Assembly: GCA_004154925.1 (NCBI GenBank)
Contig: QJNS01000048.1
Coordinates: 186,001-250,000 of the forward strand
Origin: Monosporascus cannonballus
Lineage: Eukaryota; Ascomycota; Sordariomycetes; Xylariales
Length of the DNA stretch: 64,000 nucleotides
Reading direction: 5' to 3'
Part shown: positions 24,016-35,161 of the stretch, one piece after another
Layout: each line of letters begins with the position of its first letter
Numbering within the stretch: the stretch's first letter is position 1
Translations under genes and position numbers: made by a program
Notes under the pieces: model-generated
The model's input: the letters and a program-made list of their open reading frames with translations, nothing else
The model's database searches: none
What the model was told of the DNA's origin: nothing

Positions 24016-25534
24016 AATTAATTTATAATATTTAAGTATTTTTAAGATTCGTAAATTTTTATCGGAAATTTATTACTTATTATTTATATATTACCGAACT
24101 TATTATTAAGCTCCTAAAAAAGGCGTAAAATAAATGTAAAATAATAAAATTCTGGAAATTCAAAAAATATTACAAAAAAGTTCCGAAATTTAAAAAAACT
24201 TTCTAATAAGATATTATGTTCCGATATTAAGATAACGCCAAGAGTCTTAATGTTAAAATATATATTTCGGTAAAGGTCATATTAAAGATATATTTATAAA
24301 AATATGGAAAAATTAGCTCTTAATTATATATTAATTGTAAAACTTAAATTTAAACGAAAATCGATAAATTACAAAATAATAAAAATTATTAGTAATTATA
24401 AAATACCTAAAATATTAGCCGTAATATTTTAAGGGTACGAAAAAACATTTCTTAATACTTATTAATTATGTGGCGTTAAAAGATATAATAAAAATACTAG
24501 CGCTTAACTTTAATTGAAAATCAACCCGATAAATTTAAGACTTTACGTAATTTAATTTTAAAATTTAATACTAACCGGATATCGTTAATTTAGCGGATAA
24601 ATTATTTAAACGTCCGGAGTATATATTAAGAGAAATTGCGTATAAAAACGTACTTCTTATATTATGTGAAAAATTCGAACTTACACATAATATGCCGAAC
24701 AATATATGAAAAATAATCACAAATATATAACGTAATTTAAGGCATTATAAAAAAGTAAAAGACCTTATAAAAATAATGCAAAATTCGTTAATTATAAAAT
24801 TCTTAAATATATTTTAAATGGCGGAAGCTTAAATTATTATTATCCGCGTAAAGAAACTGAAAACCTTTGTTATACGATCGTAAGAAAGTTGTGAAAAAAA
24901 TAAGAAATTATATATTTACCGGATTTAATGCTTATACATAATAATATAAATGAGAATTACAGCAATAACGAAATTAACGATTAAAGAATGGTAACCGTAA
25001 ACAGTAATCGTATTACGATTAAATTTTGAAAAATTTAAAGAAAAAACTAAAGTAATATTAAAATTATTATTTATAATTAGTACGTTTTACGTCCTTTAAT
25101 AAAAAAGTTATTTAAGGACGAAATAACATTTTAACTAAAGGTTTTCCGATAATTTTACGATTAGGTTTAAAGGTTTTAAATTAAGGACTTAAACATCATA
25201 AACTTAATACAAATAACTGAATATTAAACCGGAATAAAAAAACGATATTTTTTAAATTTAAATAAGATTTTATATTATCGGGATAAATTAATAATTTTCT
25301 TGTAAAACGTTTTACGGAAATTATCAATTATCGGATACCATAATAATTTAAAAATAAAATATACAAGATATATCCGTACGTTAAAATTAAAAACCAAACT
25401 TTTATTAGGAAAATATAATAAACAAGATCAGAAAATATATTAAGTAATATCCGAACTATTAAGGCGTAACAAAGTTACATTATAAACTATATAGATTATT
25501 ATAACTTTTGTTATTATCTAAGTAACCTTTTTAA

Positions 25535-25768
25535 TTGATCTTGTTAAATTTTATTACAGAATTCCTTAAAAACCTAGATTTAAACAGGTTAAAATACGAC
25601 GTAATCCTAGGAGTCGTTAACCGTTGTACGAAATTAAAATTATGTATTTTTATGGTTACAACCTTAATGGTAACCGAATTAACTCGATTACTTTACGATA
25701 AAATGGAGTGTAAATTTGGTTTACTAATTAAAATTATTAACGATAAAAATAAATTATTAATAAATTAA
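25535..25768 (+). pseudogene. Integrase core relic of copy C
   Basis: A 77-codon frame without stops, reading LLNFITEFLKNLDLNRLKYD, VILGVVNRCTKLKL, then TLMVTELTRLL and KFGLLIKIINDKNK. It matches the gypsy integrase block DFI...YDAILVVVDR.TK...T..E.A.L....GLP..I.SDRG. The first catalytic Asp is Asn here (VVNR, a G-to-A change). It is a surviving fragment, not an independent gene. Confidence 0.85.
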
Positions 25769-27339
25769 TTTTAGACGGAGTTTTATAAAAAGCAAAAAAA
25801 TGAAACGGCAAATATTAACCGTTTATTATGTGCAAATTAATAAATAAAGAAAACGTATTTATTAGATTTTAAAATATTACCTTTACAATTATATTAATAA
25901 ATATTAAAATAATTTAATACAATTATTACGAATTACGGAATTCATATATAATAATATACGGAATACGTCTACTGGCCGTTTTTTGTTCAAAACTGTATAT
26001 AAATATTATTTAAAAATAATAAAATATTTTTTAAAAAATTTAAGAGGTAAATATAAAAAATTAAAAAAACGATTTTTAAAAGTAGCGGCTATTTATTAAA
26101 TAATATATAAATATTAGAAACGAATAACGGCAGCCCAGAAGAAATATTATAATTAAAACCATACGCTTACAAAATTATAATTAAAGTACTAAATAAATTT
26201 AACGGCTAAAGGTTTAAATTTAAAAATAAAAAATCGTACTTATTTATATCTGGGTTAAAATTAAAAATTAAAGATATTTTATAATGTATAAAATAATCTT
26301 TTTGTCGAATATTAATTAATATATAATAAAACCGGAAACCGGGTAACGTTTAAATAACGTTAGCAGACTTAATAAAAGAATAAGAAAAACAAGTAATAAA
26401 ACATATTATATATTACCGAAATAATTAGAAATAATACGAATATATGATGAAATAAAAACGTTAGCCTACAAAATATAATACGTAAAAGCTTTAAAAACAT
26501 TTCGAATATATATTTAAAATATTATAACATTACTCAAAACAATTAAATACATATAGAAAAAATAAAACAACCCGATAATTATAAGGTAATAATAACCAGA
26601 TCGAAAGTTAATCACCTAATAATTACAAGAATTATAAAAAGATTCAAAATAAATTTAAAATATTAATATTAAAATATTATTAAATTCTATAATTATTTTT
26701 AAGTTTTTGGCAAATAATTACCTTATTAAATATCGGTCGGAAACCGATAAATAATATTAAAAAAATCGAAATTTTATTTTAAAAAAAAAACCTTATGTTT
26801 AATCATTAAATTTTGCGCTAATTAATTTTTAATAAACGTATTAAAGATATTAATATAAAAATATCAGAAAATATTTAAAAAATATATAACAATAAAAAAC
26901 GAATATACTTATTAAACTTATTATGCCTAAAATTCGGAGAAGATTTAAAAACATTTTATTTTTTATGAAAAATAACATCGAAGTAACCGGAATATAATTT
27001 ATTATTAATCGGAAATAAGGCGCTGTTTTTAAAGCGCTTTACGAATTTAAGTTTAATAACAATTTTGCCTAATAAAATTATTTTTTAATTATAATTATTA
27101 ATCAATATTAAAGTTTAATTAAAATATTAAAAAACGGGCGGAAAATATTCGTAAGCGAAAAACGTAACGGCAAAACCGCTTTCAAAAATTGCTTTATTTA
27201 TGAAGATATTTTAAAATTACGTCTAATCGGAAATTAATTCCGGAATAATAAAAAGAAATCATAATATTTACAAAAAAGGCTTAAATTTGCAAACATATAA
27301 AACAATATTAAAACTGGACCTTTGTAATTATAACGGATA

Positions 27340-27600
27340 ATCGGCAATCGATTTCCGTTATATTAAAAAATTATATTTCTTCATGATAACCGCGTTAAAG
27401 GCAAACTCGGCCTTGCGACAGACGTCGGGTTAAGGACCGATCGCAACCACGTCAGAACCCTGGACTGGGTACCCGCAGTACGAACCTTCTCGAACTCGTC
27501 GATTAACTCCTAGTTATCGATACCGAACTAAAAAACCGTCTGGGCGGCACCCTTAAGGAACGGATTGTAATAGGAAACTGGGCGGAACATAATTAATTAC
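27340..27600 (-). pseudogene. Antisense ORF relic in copy C
   Basis: The minus-strand frame reads GAAQTVF*FGIDN*ELIDEFEK, homologous to the second exon of the antisense ORF in copies A, B and D, then runs out of register after GTQ. The segment is noticeably richer in G+C than the rest of copy C, so fewer C-to-T changes have accumulated here. Confidence 0.6.
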
Positions 27601-27754
27601 GCAATATAGTACGCACTAATCTCTACGGCAACAACCTATAATATAACACAACGGTAAATTATTAATAAACATACGGAACCAGATTTACGAAACGCGTTAT
27701 ATCAAATTAATAATAATGCTATTAAGGACCAAGAGCCCAAAAGGGGGAAATAAT

Positions 27755-27960
27755 TATAAAAATATAACCCCTATCAGGATAAGGCTAATAACCGACCAGC
27801 CACCGATCAGCCACCGACACACTTACTAATATAAATCCACCATCTGGCAGCTAGTAAGAAACGCCAGATGGAAGTAACCTAATACACTTACTTCTTAAAA
27901 TCTGCTCTGCGATTGGTCGGAGATCACCTCATCCAGCTTACAGCTATCCATTATCTTATA
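27755..27960 (+). repeat. 3' LTR of copy C
   Basis: 206 bp, preceded by the polypurine tract at 27739-27754 and followed directly by copy B sequence at 27961. Confidence 0.85.
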
Positions 27961-28229
27961 TTTTCGTATACGTATTTAACCTTTTTTTATAGCGCTATAA
28001 TATCTTAGGCGCGTATTCGAAATCTTTTCGGGGCTTTTACGTATTATACTTGGCGGGTTAACCTTTTTATTTAATTAGATATTTGCGTCACCCTTTATTA
28101 TTTCGATAACAGACGATATCTTTTATTACTTATTTTTCCTATTCCTTTATTAGGTCCTATAACGTTATTTGGACGTCGCCCGGTTTCCGGTTATATTACG
28201 GTTTTAATAAGGATATTAAAAATACATTA

Positions 28230-28507
28230 TTAAATTGGGGTAGAAGAAGAATTGGTCTTGATCAGTGCGGATGAACAAGCTATATCACGATATAAAAAGA
28301 GATTGTTAAAATGAAAAACTTAATTCGATTATATTAATGGTATTAAAACTCGATAGCTAAAGTGGCAGAAAATAGGCTAAGTGGTAATGGTCGTAGATAA
28401 TGCCTAGGAGTTGAAGCTATGGCGAAAAAGAACTCCTTAATATACATGCGAAACCCGGCTTTCTAATCAGCCGAGCCTGATTATGGGCGTAACACCCTGC
28501 CCCACTT
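28230..28507. mobile_element. Unclassified 278-bp insertion in copy B
   Basis: It interrupts sequence that is continuous in copy A. It is flanked by CATTA on both sides (28225-28229 and 28508-28512). The ends are imperfect inverted repeats: AAATTGGGGTAG at the left, and AAGTGGGGCAG as the complement of the right end. It is richer in G+C than its host. It could be a small non-autonomous element or a solo LTR with an unusual boundary. No protein is encoded. Confidence 0.7.
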
Positions 28508-29189
28508 CATTATATATCCGTTAACATTTAGTAAAAAAAATTACTTTGTACGCTTAAAACCTTATTTACTTTTTAATTATAACCCGAACGTAAATAGGTG
28601 CTAGTTTTTTATTCTTCAATTTAAGATTTTTAGTAAATAAATTTACTTATTGCCTTAATTAGAATTGTATAAACGTATAACGTTAATTATAATATTTTTC
28701 TGGGCTGTTATTGTTTTTTTCCTAATGTCTATATATTATTTAACGAATAACTCTTAATTTCTTACAACGTTTTTTTAACTTTTTATACCTATTGTTTAAT
28801 AGTTTTTTTAAGGGTATTTTATTATCCTTAAATAAAATGTGTATGGGGTTTGGAATGGAAACCAGCCATTAAATATGTTTCGTATATTATTATATACCGA
28901 TTCGCTATTCGCATTAATTTTATTGAATTATTTTGATATTTGTTAATATAATTACGAAAATATTGTTTTAGGATATCATAAATGCGTTTTATCAGCTTAT
29001 CTATTTGCAAATAATAAGCGGTCGATATTTGCCGTTTTACTTTTAGGTTTTTGCACAATGCCGGCTAAAATTAATTCGTCAACAGCATATTTTTATTATT
29101 AATAATTCCGATTGACGTACTAAATCTGTATTTAATTTTGTCGTAAAATAATAGGGTTAATGCAATTGCGGTTAAGCTTTTAACCGTAA

Positions 29190-29310
29190 GGATAAATAAT
29201 TTTAATTTCGTAAAGCGGTCGACAATCACCAAGATTACGCCATACTTTAACCCGTTTAACCCTAGGCTTTTGAAAAGCCTCGTAAAAACATTTAATAAAA
29301 CTTTTTAAAA
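29190..29310 (-). pseudogene. Integrase core relic of copy B
   Basis: The minus-strand frame reads SLGLNGLKYGVILVIVDRF followed by TKLKLF, the same block as in copies A and C. The catalytic Asp is retained. Confidence 0.75.
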
Positions 29311-29857
29311 ACATTTAATAAAACTTTTTAAAAAAATTACTTAAATAACGGCAAGGGCTATAATTATCTATATCATTTATAGCATAGCTTTATTATACAC
29401 TAATAACTTGGATATTACTAGATATATTTTCGGATATCGTTCGCTATATTTTCTTAATAAAACCGTTTAATTATTAATTTTAACTTCCGGATATATTTTA
29501 TATATCTTGCTTTCGGATTCTTATAATAATAATTAAATGATTCATTCTTTAAAACATCTTATAACGGGATTATAAATTTATTTCGATAATGCAAAACCTT
29601 ATTTGGGTCTAGGAAATATCCCCTTTTTATACCGCTTTAACGTCTAGCCATCCGTATTAGCTTTATAATATCCAAATCCTTAATTTACAGCCTTCGGATC
29701 CGATCGTAAAATTATTGGAAAGCTTTCGGCCGTAACGCCGTTTCGTTCTTGGCCAGCTTTTTCTTCAAGAAACGTAAGATATATTAGTTATAAATAATAA
29801 CTTTAGCATTAATTTCGTTCTCCTTAAACTTTTCGGAGTTCGATCGTAATACGATTT

Positions 29858-30064
29858 TGGGAAAATACAGCCTCAATGTGGATAAGGCTGGTAGCCGACC
29901 AGCCACCGATCAGCCACCGACCCACTTACTAATATAAATCCACCATCTAGCAACCAATGGGAAACGCCAGATAGAAGTAACCTAATACACTTACTTCTTG
30001 GAATTTGCTTTACGATTAGTCGGAGATCACCTTACCCCAGCTCACAGCTGTTCATTATCTTATA
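29858..30064 (+). mobile_element. Second solo LTR of the gypsy family
   Basis: 207 bp in the copy C orientation, inserted in copy B. The flanks are GATTT (29853-29857) and GATTA (30065-30069). The corresponding uninterrupted site is present in copy A near 16190, which confirms the insertion. Confidence 0.82.
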
Positions 30065-33000
30065 GATTATAATTTGCCGTTATTATTATTTAACTCTTAA
30101 TCGTATTATTGTTGCGATTTATATTTATATTGTTATTTGTAAGCAATAAATTCCACAGGTATATAGTTTTTTATTTACTATTTTTTTAAAACTTTCTTAT
30201 AATTATATAACGAAAGGTTTCCGTTTTTTTTATGCAGATGGTAATTATTTAAGCTTCCGCCATTTAAAGTTTATCGGGCAATTTTATAGCGAACAAAATT
30301 TGCGTTATTTTTATATATCCCTTTGCCTTTTAATAATATTTTAAATTACGTTATATATTTGCGATTATTTTCCGTACGTTTTCCGGCACGTTATTTAAAA
30401 GTTCGAGTTTTTTAAAGATTATAAGACTTACGGTTTTATACGCGATTTCTCTTAATATATAATCCGGGCGTCTAAATAGCTTATTTACTAGGTTAACGGC
30501 GTCCGGTCAGTATAAAATCTTAAAATCAAATTATGTAAAAGGGTAAATTTATTAGGTCAGTTTCTCTTTAAAGTTACGTACCGGCGTTTTTTATTATGTC
30601 CTTAAGTATTATATAATTAATAAGTATTAATGAACTTTTTTCCGTACCTTGAAGATATTGTTATTAATATTCCAGGCTTTTTATAATCGCTAATTATTTT
30701 TATTGCCTTATAAGTTACAACTTTTCGGTTGGACTTAATTGTCGCAATTAATATTCGATTAATCGTTAATATTTTCTATATTTCTGTAAAAATATCCTTG
30801 ATACAGTTTTTAGCGAAGCGTTTATTTTAACTCTGGTATTTTTGGCATTATTTTAATGTCGGGAAATAACCGCCGATTAAAAGGCAGTTTTAAGTTTCGG
30901 AACGTCCTTTTAGATTTTTCAGATTATTAGAATTATGTTATTTTACTTTTGCCTTATGCCCCTTTTAATGCTTTAATAGTAGGTTCGGTAAAAAGTGAAT
31001 AATAGGCGATAAACTTTCGATAAAAATTCGTAAATTTCAAAATTATATAAATATTATAAATTAACTGTAATTCTTGTTACATTTATATAGCATTAACTCG
31101 GTAACGGTTTATTTTCAAGCCGTTAGTATTAATTATAAATATTAGAAAGTTTATATTTTTTTATAAAAGACATCGTATTTAAACGTTTTGGTAAATAATT
31201 AATACTATAATAACCTTTGATAAATTAAATAAAGTATTTTGCGAATTTCTTTTTATTATCCGAATTAACAAATATACTATTTAAATATATTTTATATATA
31301 TAATTCACTAATTTAAATAATACTTTATATTTATAGGCCTAAAACGTAATCAGCGGGTTAATAAGGTCAAATCATATAACCGTATATTTAAATTACCCGT
31401 GCGGCGTTAAAAAAGCGGGTCTTTATTAATTACCTTTTTTAATCCTAATACGGTAATAAGTATTTTTAAAATTTATTTTCGAAAATACCTGAATTACCAT
31501 TAGATAATATATTATTTCTGAAATTAAAAATAAAGGATATCGGTGTTTTTATTATTATTCGATTAAATATCTTATAATTAACGGATAATCGGAAATTATC
31601 GTCCTTTTTAAGTACGAATAATATTAGTACCTTTAAGTTTATTTTTAATTAATCTATCCGTCCTTTTTTGAGTTTTTTTTCGGATGTTCTTTTCGAATAT
31701 TTTTCGTTAGGGCTCCGAAATAGGGTAAATTAAACCACATAAAGGTATTTTTCGAGAGATTATATTTATTATATATTTTACCTATAATAATAAAACAAAT
31801 ATTTTCACCTTTTCAAAATAAATTTACCGGAAACTCCATGAGCATATAAAATATTAATTATCCCCCGTTTTTATTATTTCTCATTTTATGGAATATCTAG
31901 TTCGTTGATTAAGCTTATCATATTAACAATATAAATTTGCTTACCGGATAACGTAAAGTTTATAATTTTTATCCGTTAATCTTTTGCAATAAACTATATA
32001 ACTATTAACATATAACTATGTCCAATAAAACATTTATCCTATTTACTTTTGGTTTAAATCATAAGAAATCGGGCGTTTTTTAATCCCGGCATATTACAAA
32101 ATAAATTTATTTAAACTTTTATTCGTTTTCGTTATTATTTATTATGCTAACAAAAGTTTCGTAAGCCTTATAATATTTGATATATACATTATTAACACTA
32201 ATAGGACCTGGAATATTTACGGAGATTCATTAAAAATTAAACTTTTTCGTTAACCTTTTATTTACAATATTTATTTACATTCTAATATTTATTTTTATTT
32301 ATGTCATTTTATTTCACGTATCTCTTTTAATATATACCCTTTTTAAAAATGGCTTTATTTGGATTATTTTGCAATTATTAGCTAAAATAAATTAAACGTG
32401 TATATTTATACCGACCTGTTTTTTAATGTTACGTTTAGGAATTAATTTGATTTATCGTTATATATTATAACGTTTTATATAGCTCTCGGAAGTCCATTTT
32501 CGTATAGCCGAAATTATAAAGTTTTTGTGACATTTTTAGGGTTACAATTTACGTTTTTATAAATTAAATATTTATAATTACAATACTTAAATAAGTTTTT
32601 CTAAAAATTAAAGATATTAAATCGTATATATTTATTTCGATCAGAATTATATCGGCGATTACTTGCTTTTATAATATAAAAACGTTTACGGTTCTTATTA
32701 CTTTTAAGTAATATATTTAATTTATTTTAGATATTTTTTTTTTCGAAAATATTGAAATAAAATTCTTTATTTTTATTAATACTTGTAAAGAAAAATAATC
32801 GCTTTTTTTTCCCTTTTTCTAAGCGTTCTGGTAACGTTTTATTTTATTTATTACGTTATTCATTCGTTTTAATTTAGTGTTTTTTATACTAAGATATTTC
32901 GTCACCCTAATAATAATTAAGAAAAGTAATTAAAAGTAAAACGTTTATTATTCCGATCGTTTTTCGGGCTAAAAACGTTCGTAAACATTATTTTATACGT

Positions 33001-33827
33001 TAGAAGTTTTTATTTAACGTAAAAGTCCACCAATAATTAATGAGGTCGTTATTATAATTCTATAAATTATTTCTTATATTTTTTATCGAAAGAGCTAAGA
33101 TTTACAAAAATTTTGGTTATAAAAATCTATAAATCGTTGATTTTCAATTTATTTAGTAATGAAAATAATTAAATATGACGCAATATAATTATTAAATATT
33201 TATAAATAGAACGTTTGTATAGCTTATAGCGTATTAAATATAAATAAAGATATTTCGCCTTAATTCTTTCGTATAAACTTTCGTAATAGTTTTTATTTAT
33301 TCTTTTTAATTAACATACGTTTGAAAAATTTCGAACAATTATAACCGGGTATTTATTTATTGCTTTTGGGCTTTTACGATAAAATCGAAATTAATTTATA
33401 AAGCCTTATTTTTTTAACCTATATTATTAGTTATTATTCGGCTAATCATTATAATATTTTCAAAAAAATTTATTTTTTAACGAATATTTTTTAAAATTAA
33501 ATTATTATTAAAAAACCTAAATTCTTTTATTTTAATTTCCAGAATGCAATTATTATATTATGTCTATTTTCCGACCGTTAAATTAAAGGTTATTAAAATA
33601 TTTTTTTATTATATATATGAGGTAATTAGAGATTCCGGAGATTATAATCCTTTATTTGTTAAAATTTCGTTATAAGATTTTTCCCCTATTTCCGTACCGT
33701 AATCGATTATTTGTCGGTTGGGTTCCGATTGGCGGTTTTTTAATTAATAACTTAGGTTCGTTTTGCAGTTGGGGAACTCTGTTTCTGGTAATTATCGCGT
33801 TATTTTTTATGGTAAAAATAAAAAGAT

Positions 33828-34034
33828 TATAATATAATAAACAGCTGTAAGTTAGGATAAGGTAATTTCCGACTACTTATAAAGCAAATTCCAAGAAATA
33901 AATATATTAGGTTATGTCCATCTGGTATTTCCTAATAGTTGCCAGATGGTGGATTTATATTAGTAAGTGGGTCGGTGGCTGATCGGTGGCTTGTCGGCTA
34001 CCAGTCTCATCATCATAGAGGCTGTATTCTCACA
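33828..34034 (-). repeat. 5' LTR of copy B
   Basis: 207 bp, ending GTATTCTCACA on the plus strand. On the minus strand it leads into the gag start region of copy B (ATAATTACCAGAAAC, with ATA for ATG), about 40 bp away. Confidence 0.82.
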
Positions 34035-34035
34035 T

Positions 34036-34480
34036 GGACTTCCGCAACCAAAACGGACGATCGGAGATCGATTTCCCATACATTAAGAAAACGATATTTC
34101 TTAATGATAACCGCGTTAAGGACGGACTTGGTTTCGTAAAGGACGTTAAGTTAGCGCTTAATTACAATTACGTTAAAACGTTCGTACTTGGTACCCGTAA
34201 TATATATCTTTTCGAGTTCGTCGATTAACTCCTAATTATCGGTACCGAATTAAGAAACCGTTTAGGCGGTATTTTTAAAGACGATCGGAATATGAACGGA
34301 AATTAAATAGCGATATTAATAATATTAAGAAGAAATACTTACTGTACGAAACATTTTATAGTAATAATTTGTTACGTTATAATTTAAGGCGCCCAAAATT
34401 TAAACGTAAACCGTCCGGTAATCGAAATAACGTTATATTACGTAAATAGAGCATAAATATATTAGCGCCGGTAATGCGAT
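34036..34480 (-). pseudogene. Antisense intron-containing ORF in fragment D (relic)
   Basis: Minus strand. The first exon shows FDYRTVYV and TNYYYKMFRT. The intron is 34292-34342 (GTAAGT at its start, acceptor mutated to AT). The second exon shows PIVFKNTA, then FGTDN*ELIDELEK and NAVIIKKYRFLNV. The plus strand also stays open for 64 codons (34034-34228), but that frame is not kept in copy C. Confidence 0.58.
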
Positions 34481-34952
34481 TAACATTTATTTTATTGTCG
34501 GCGTTAAGGAGATAACGTTGAAAGAAATTTCAATTTTTATTAATTTTACAGTCTTATTTTGGTTCAACTTCTTACGAACAAATATAACGAATAAAAATAA
34601 AACGGAGATTATACGTGAAACAAAGTGAGAAAATGATATAAAAATAAAGAAAAACGAGAAACCGAACGAAAGGCATACGTAAAAGAAATAGAGATAGAGG
34701 TACAAAGTAAAAAAAAGAAAGCAAAAAAAGTAAGGTTAAGAAATGCATTATAATAGGAAATTAAGGAGAAGATAATTAAATACGTAATATGGTACGTATT
34801 AATTATTACGGGAATTATTTATAATATAATATAATTTACGTAATTATAATAGGAAAATATCGATAAGCATATATAATTATATTTGTAAAACGCGTTATAT
34901 TAAGTTCATAATACTGCCGTTAAAAACGACTGGGTTAAAAGGGGAAAATAAT

Positions 34953-35161
34953 TGTAAAAATATAGCTCTTATAAGAATAAGACTAGTAGCCGACCAGCTA
35001 CCGATTAGTCACCGACCTACCTACTAGTATAAATCCACTATCTAGGAGCAATTAGAATACTTTAAAGAGAAGTAATTTAACATATTTACTTCTTGAAATC
35101 TGATTCAGGATTATTCGGAGACTACATTACTCTAGCTTATAGCTTTCCATTATTTTTTATA
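34953..35161 (+). repeat. 3' LTR of fragment D
   Basis: About 209 bp, TGTAAAAATATAGC...TTTATA, a more mutated member of the 206-bp LTR family, in the same orientation as copy C. Confidence 0.75.

Larger units (their letters stand above)
21043..27960 (+). mobile_element. Ty3/gypsy retrotransposon copy C (complete, RIP-dead)
   Basis: A 6918-bp element coding on the plus strand. LTRs are 21043-21248 and 27755-27960, with flanks TTTTT/TTTTC that fit a 5-bp duplication with one C-to-T change. The order is: gag start region near 21290 (IRNKIRELQ, initiator ATA), reverse transcriptase 23625-24015, integrase 25535-25768, the antisense ORF region about 27340-27600, the polypurine tract AAAAGGGGGAAATAAT at 27739-27754, and the 3' LTR. 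It is inserted into copy B, whose sequence resumes at 27961. Confidence 0.87.
11620..34034 (-). mobile_element. Ty3/gypsy retrotransposon copy B (outer, nested-into, RIP-dead)
   Basis: Old copy with gag-pol on the minus strand. The 5' LTR is 33828-34034 and the 3' LTR 11620-11814. Its own sequence is in pieces: 11815-12763, 20117-21042 and 27961-33827. The pieces become collinear with copy A once the insertions A (12764-20116), C (21043-27960), two solo LTRs (20647-20852, 29858-30064) and a 278-bp element (28230-28507) are removed. An integrase segment with VIVDR and KYGVILV is readable on the minus strand near 29190-29310. The flanks (ATTTA left, TGGAC right) do not form a target duplication, so the outer ends may come from recombination. 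Stop codons at former Gln/Trp codons show RIP. Confidence 0.8.
34035..35161 (+). mobile_element. Gypsy fragment D (3' region plus 3' LTR)
   Basis: A truncated copy coding on plus. It starts abruptly at TGGACTTCC, next to the 5' LTR of copy B. It contains the antisense ORF region, a polypurine tract (AAAAGGGGAAAATAAT near 34937-34952) and a 3' LTR at 34953-35161. The missing 5' part is not found in the window. Confidence 0.75.
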
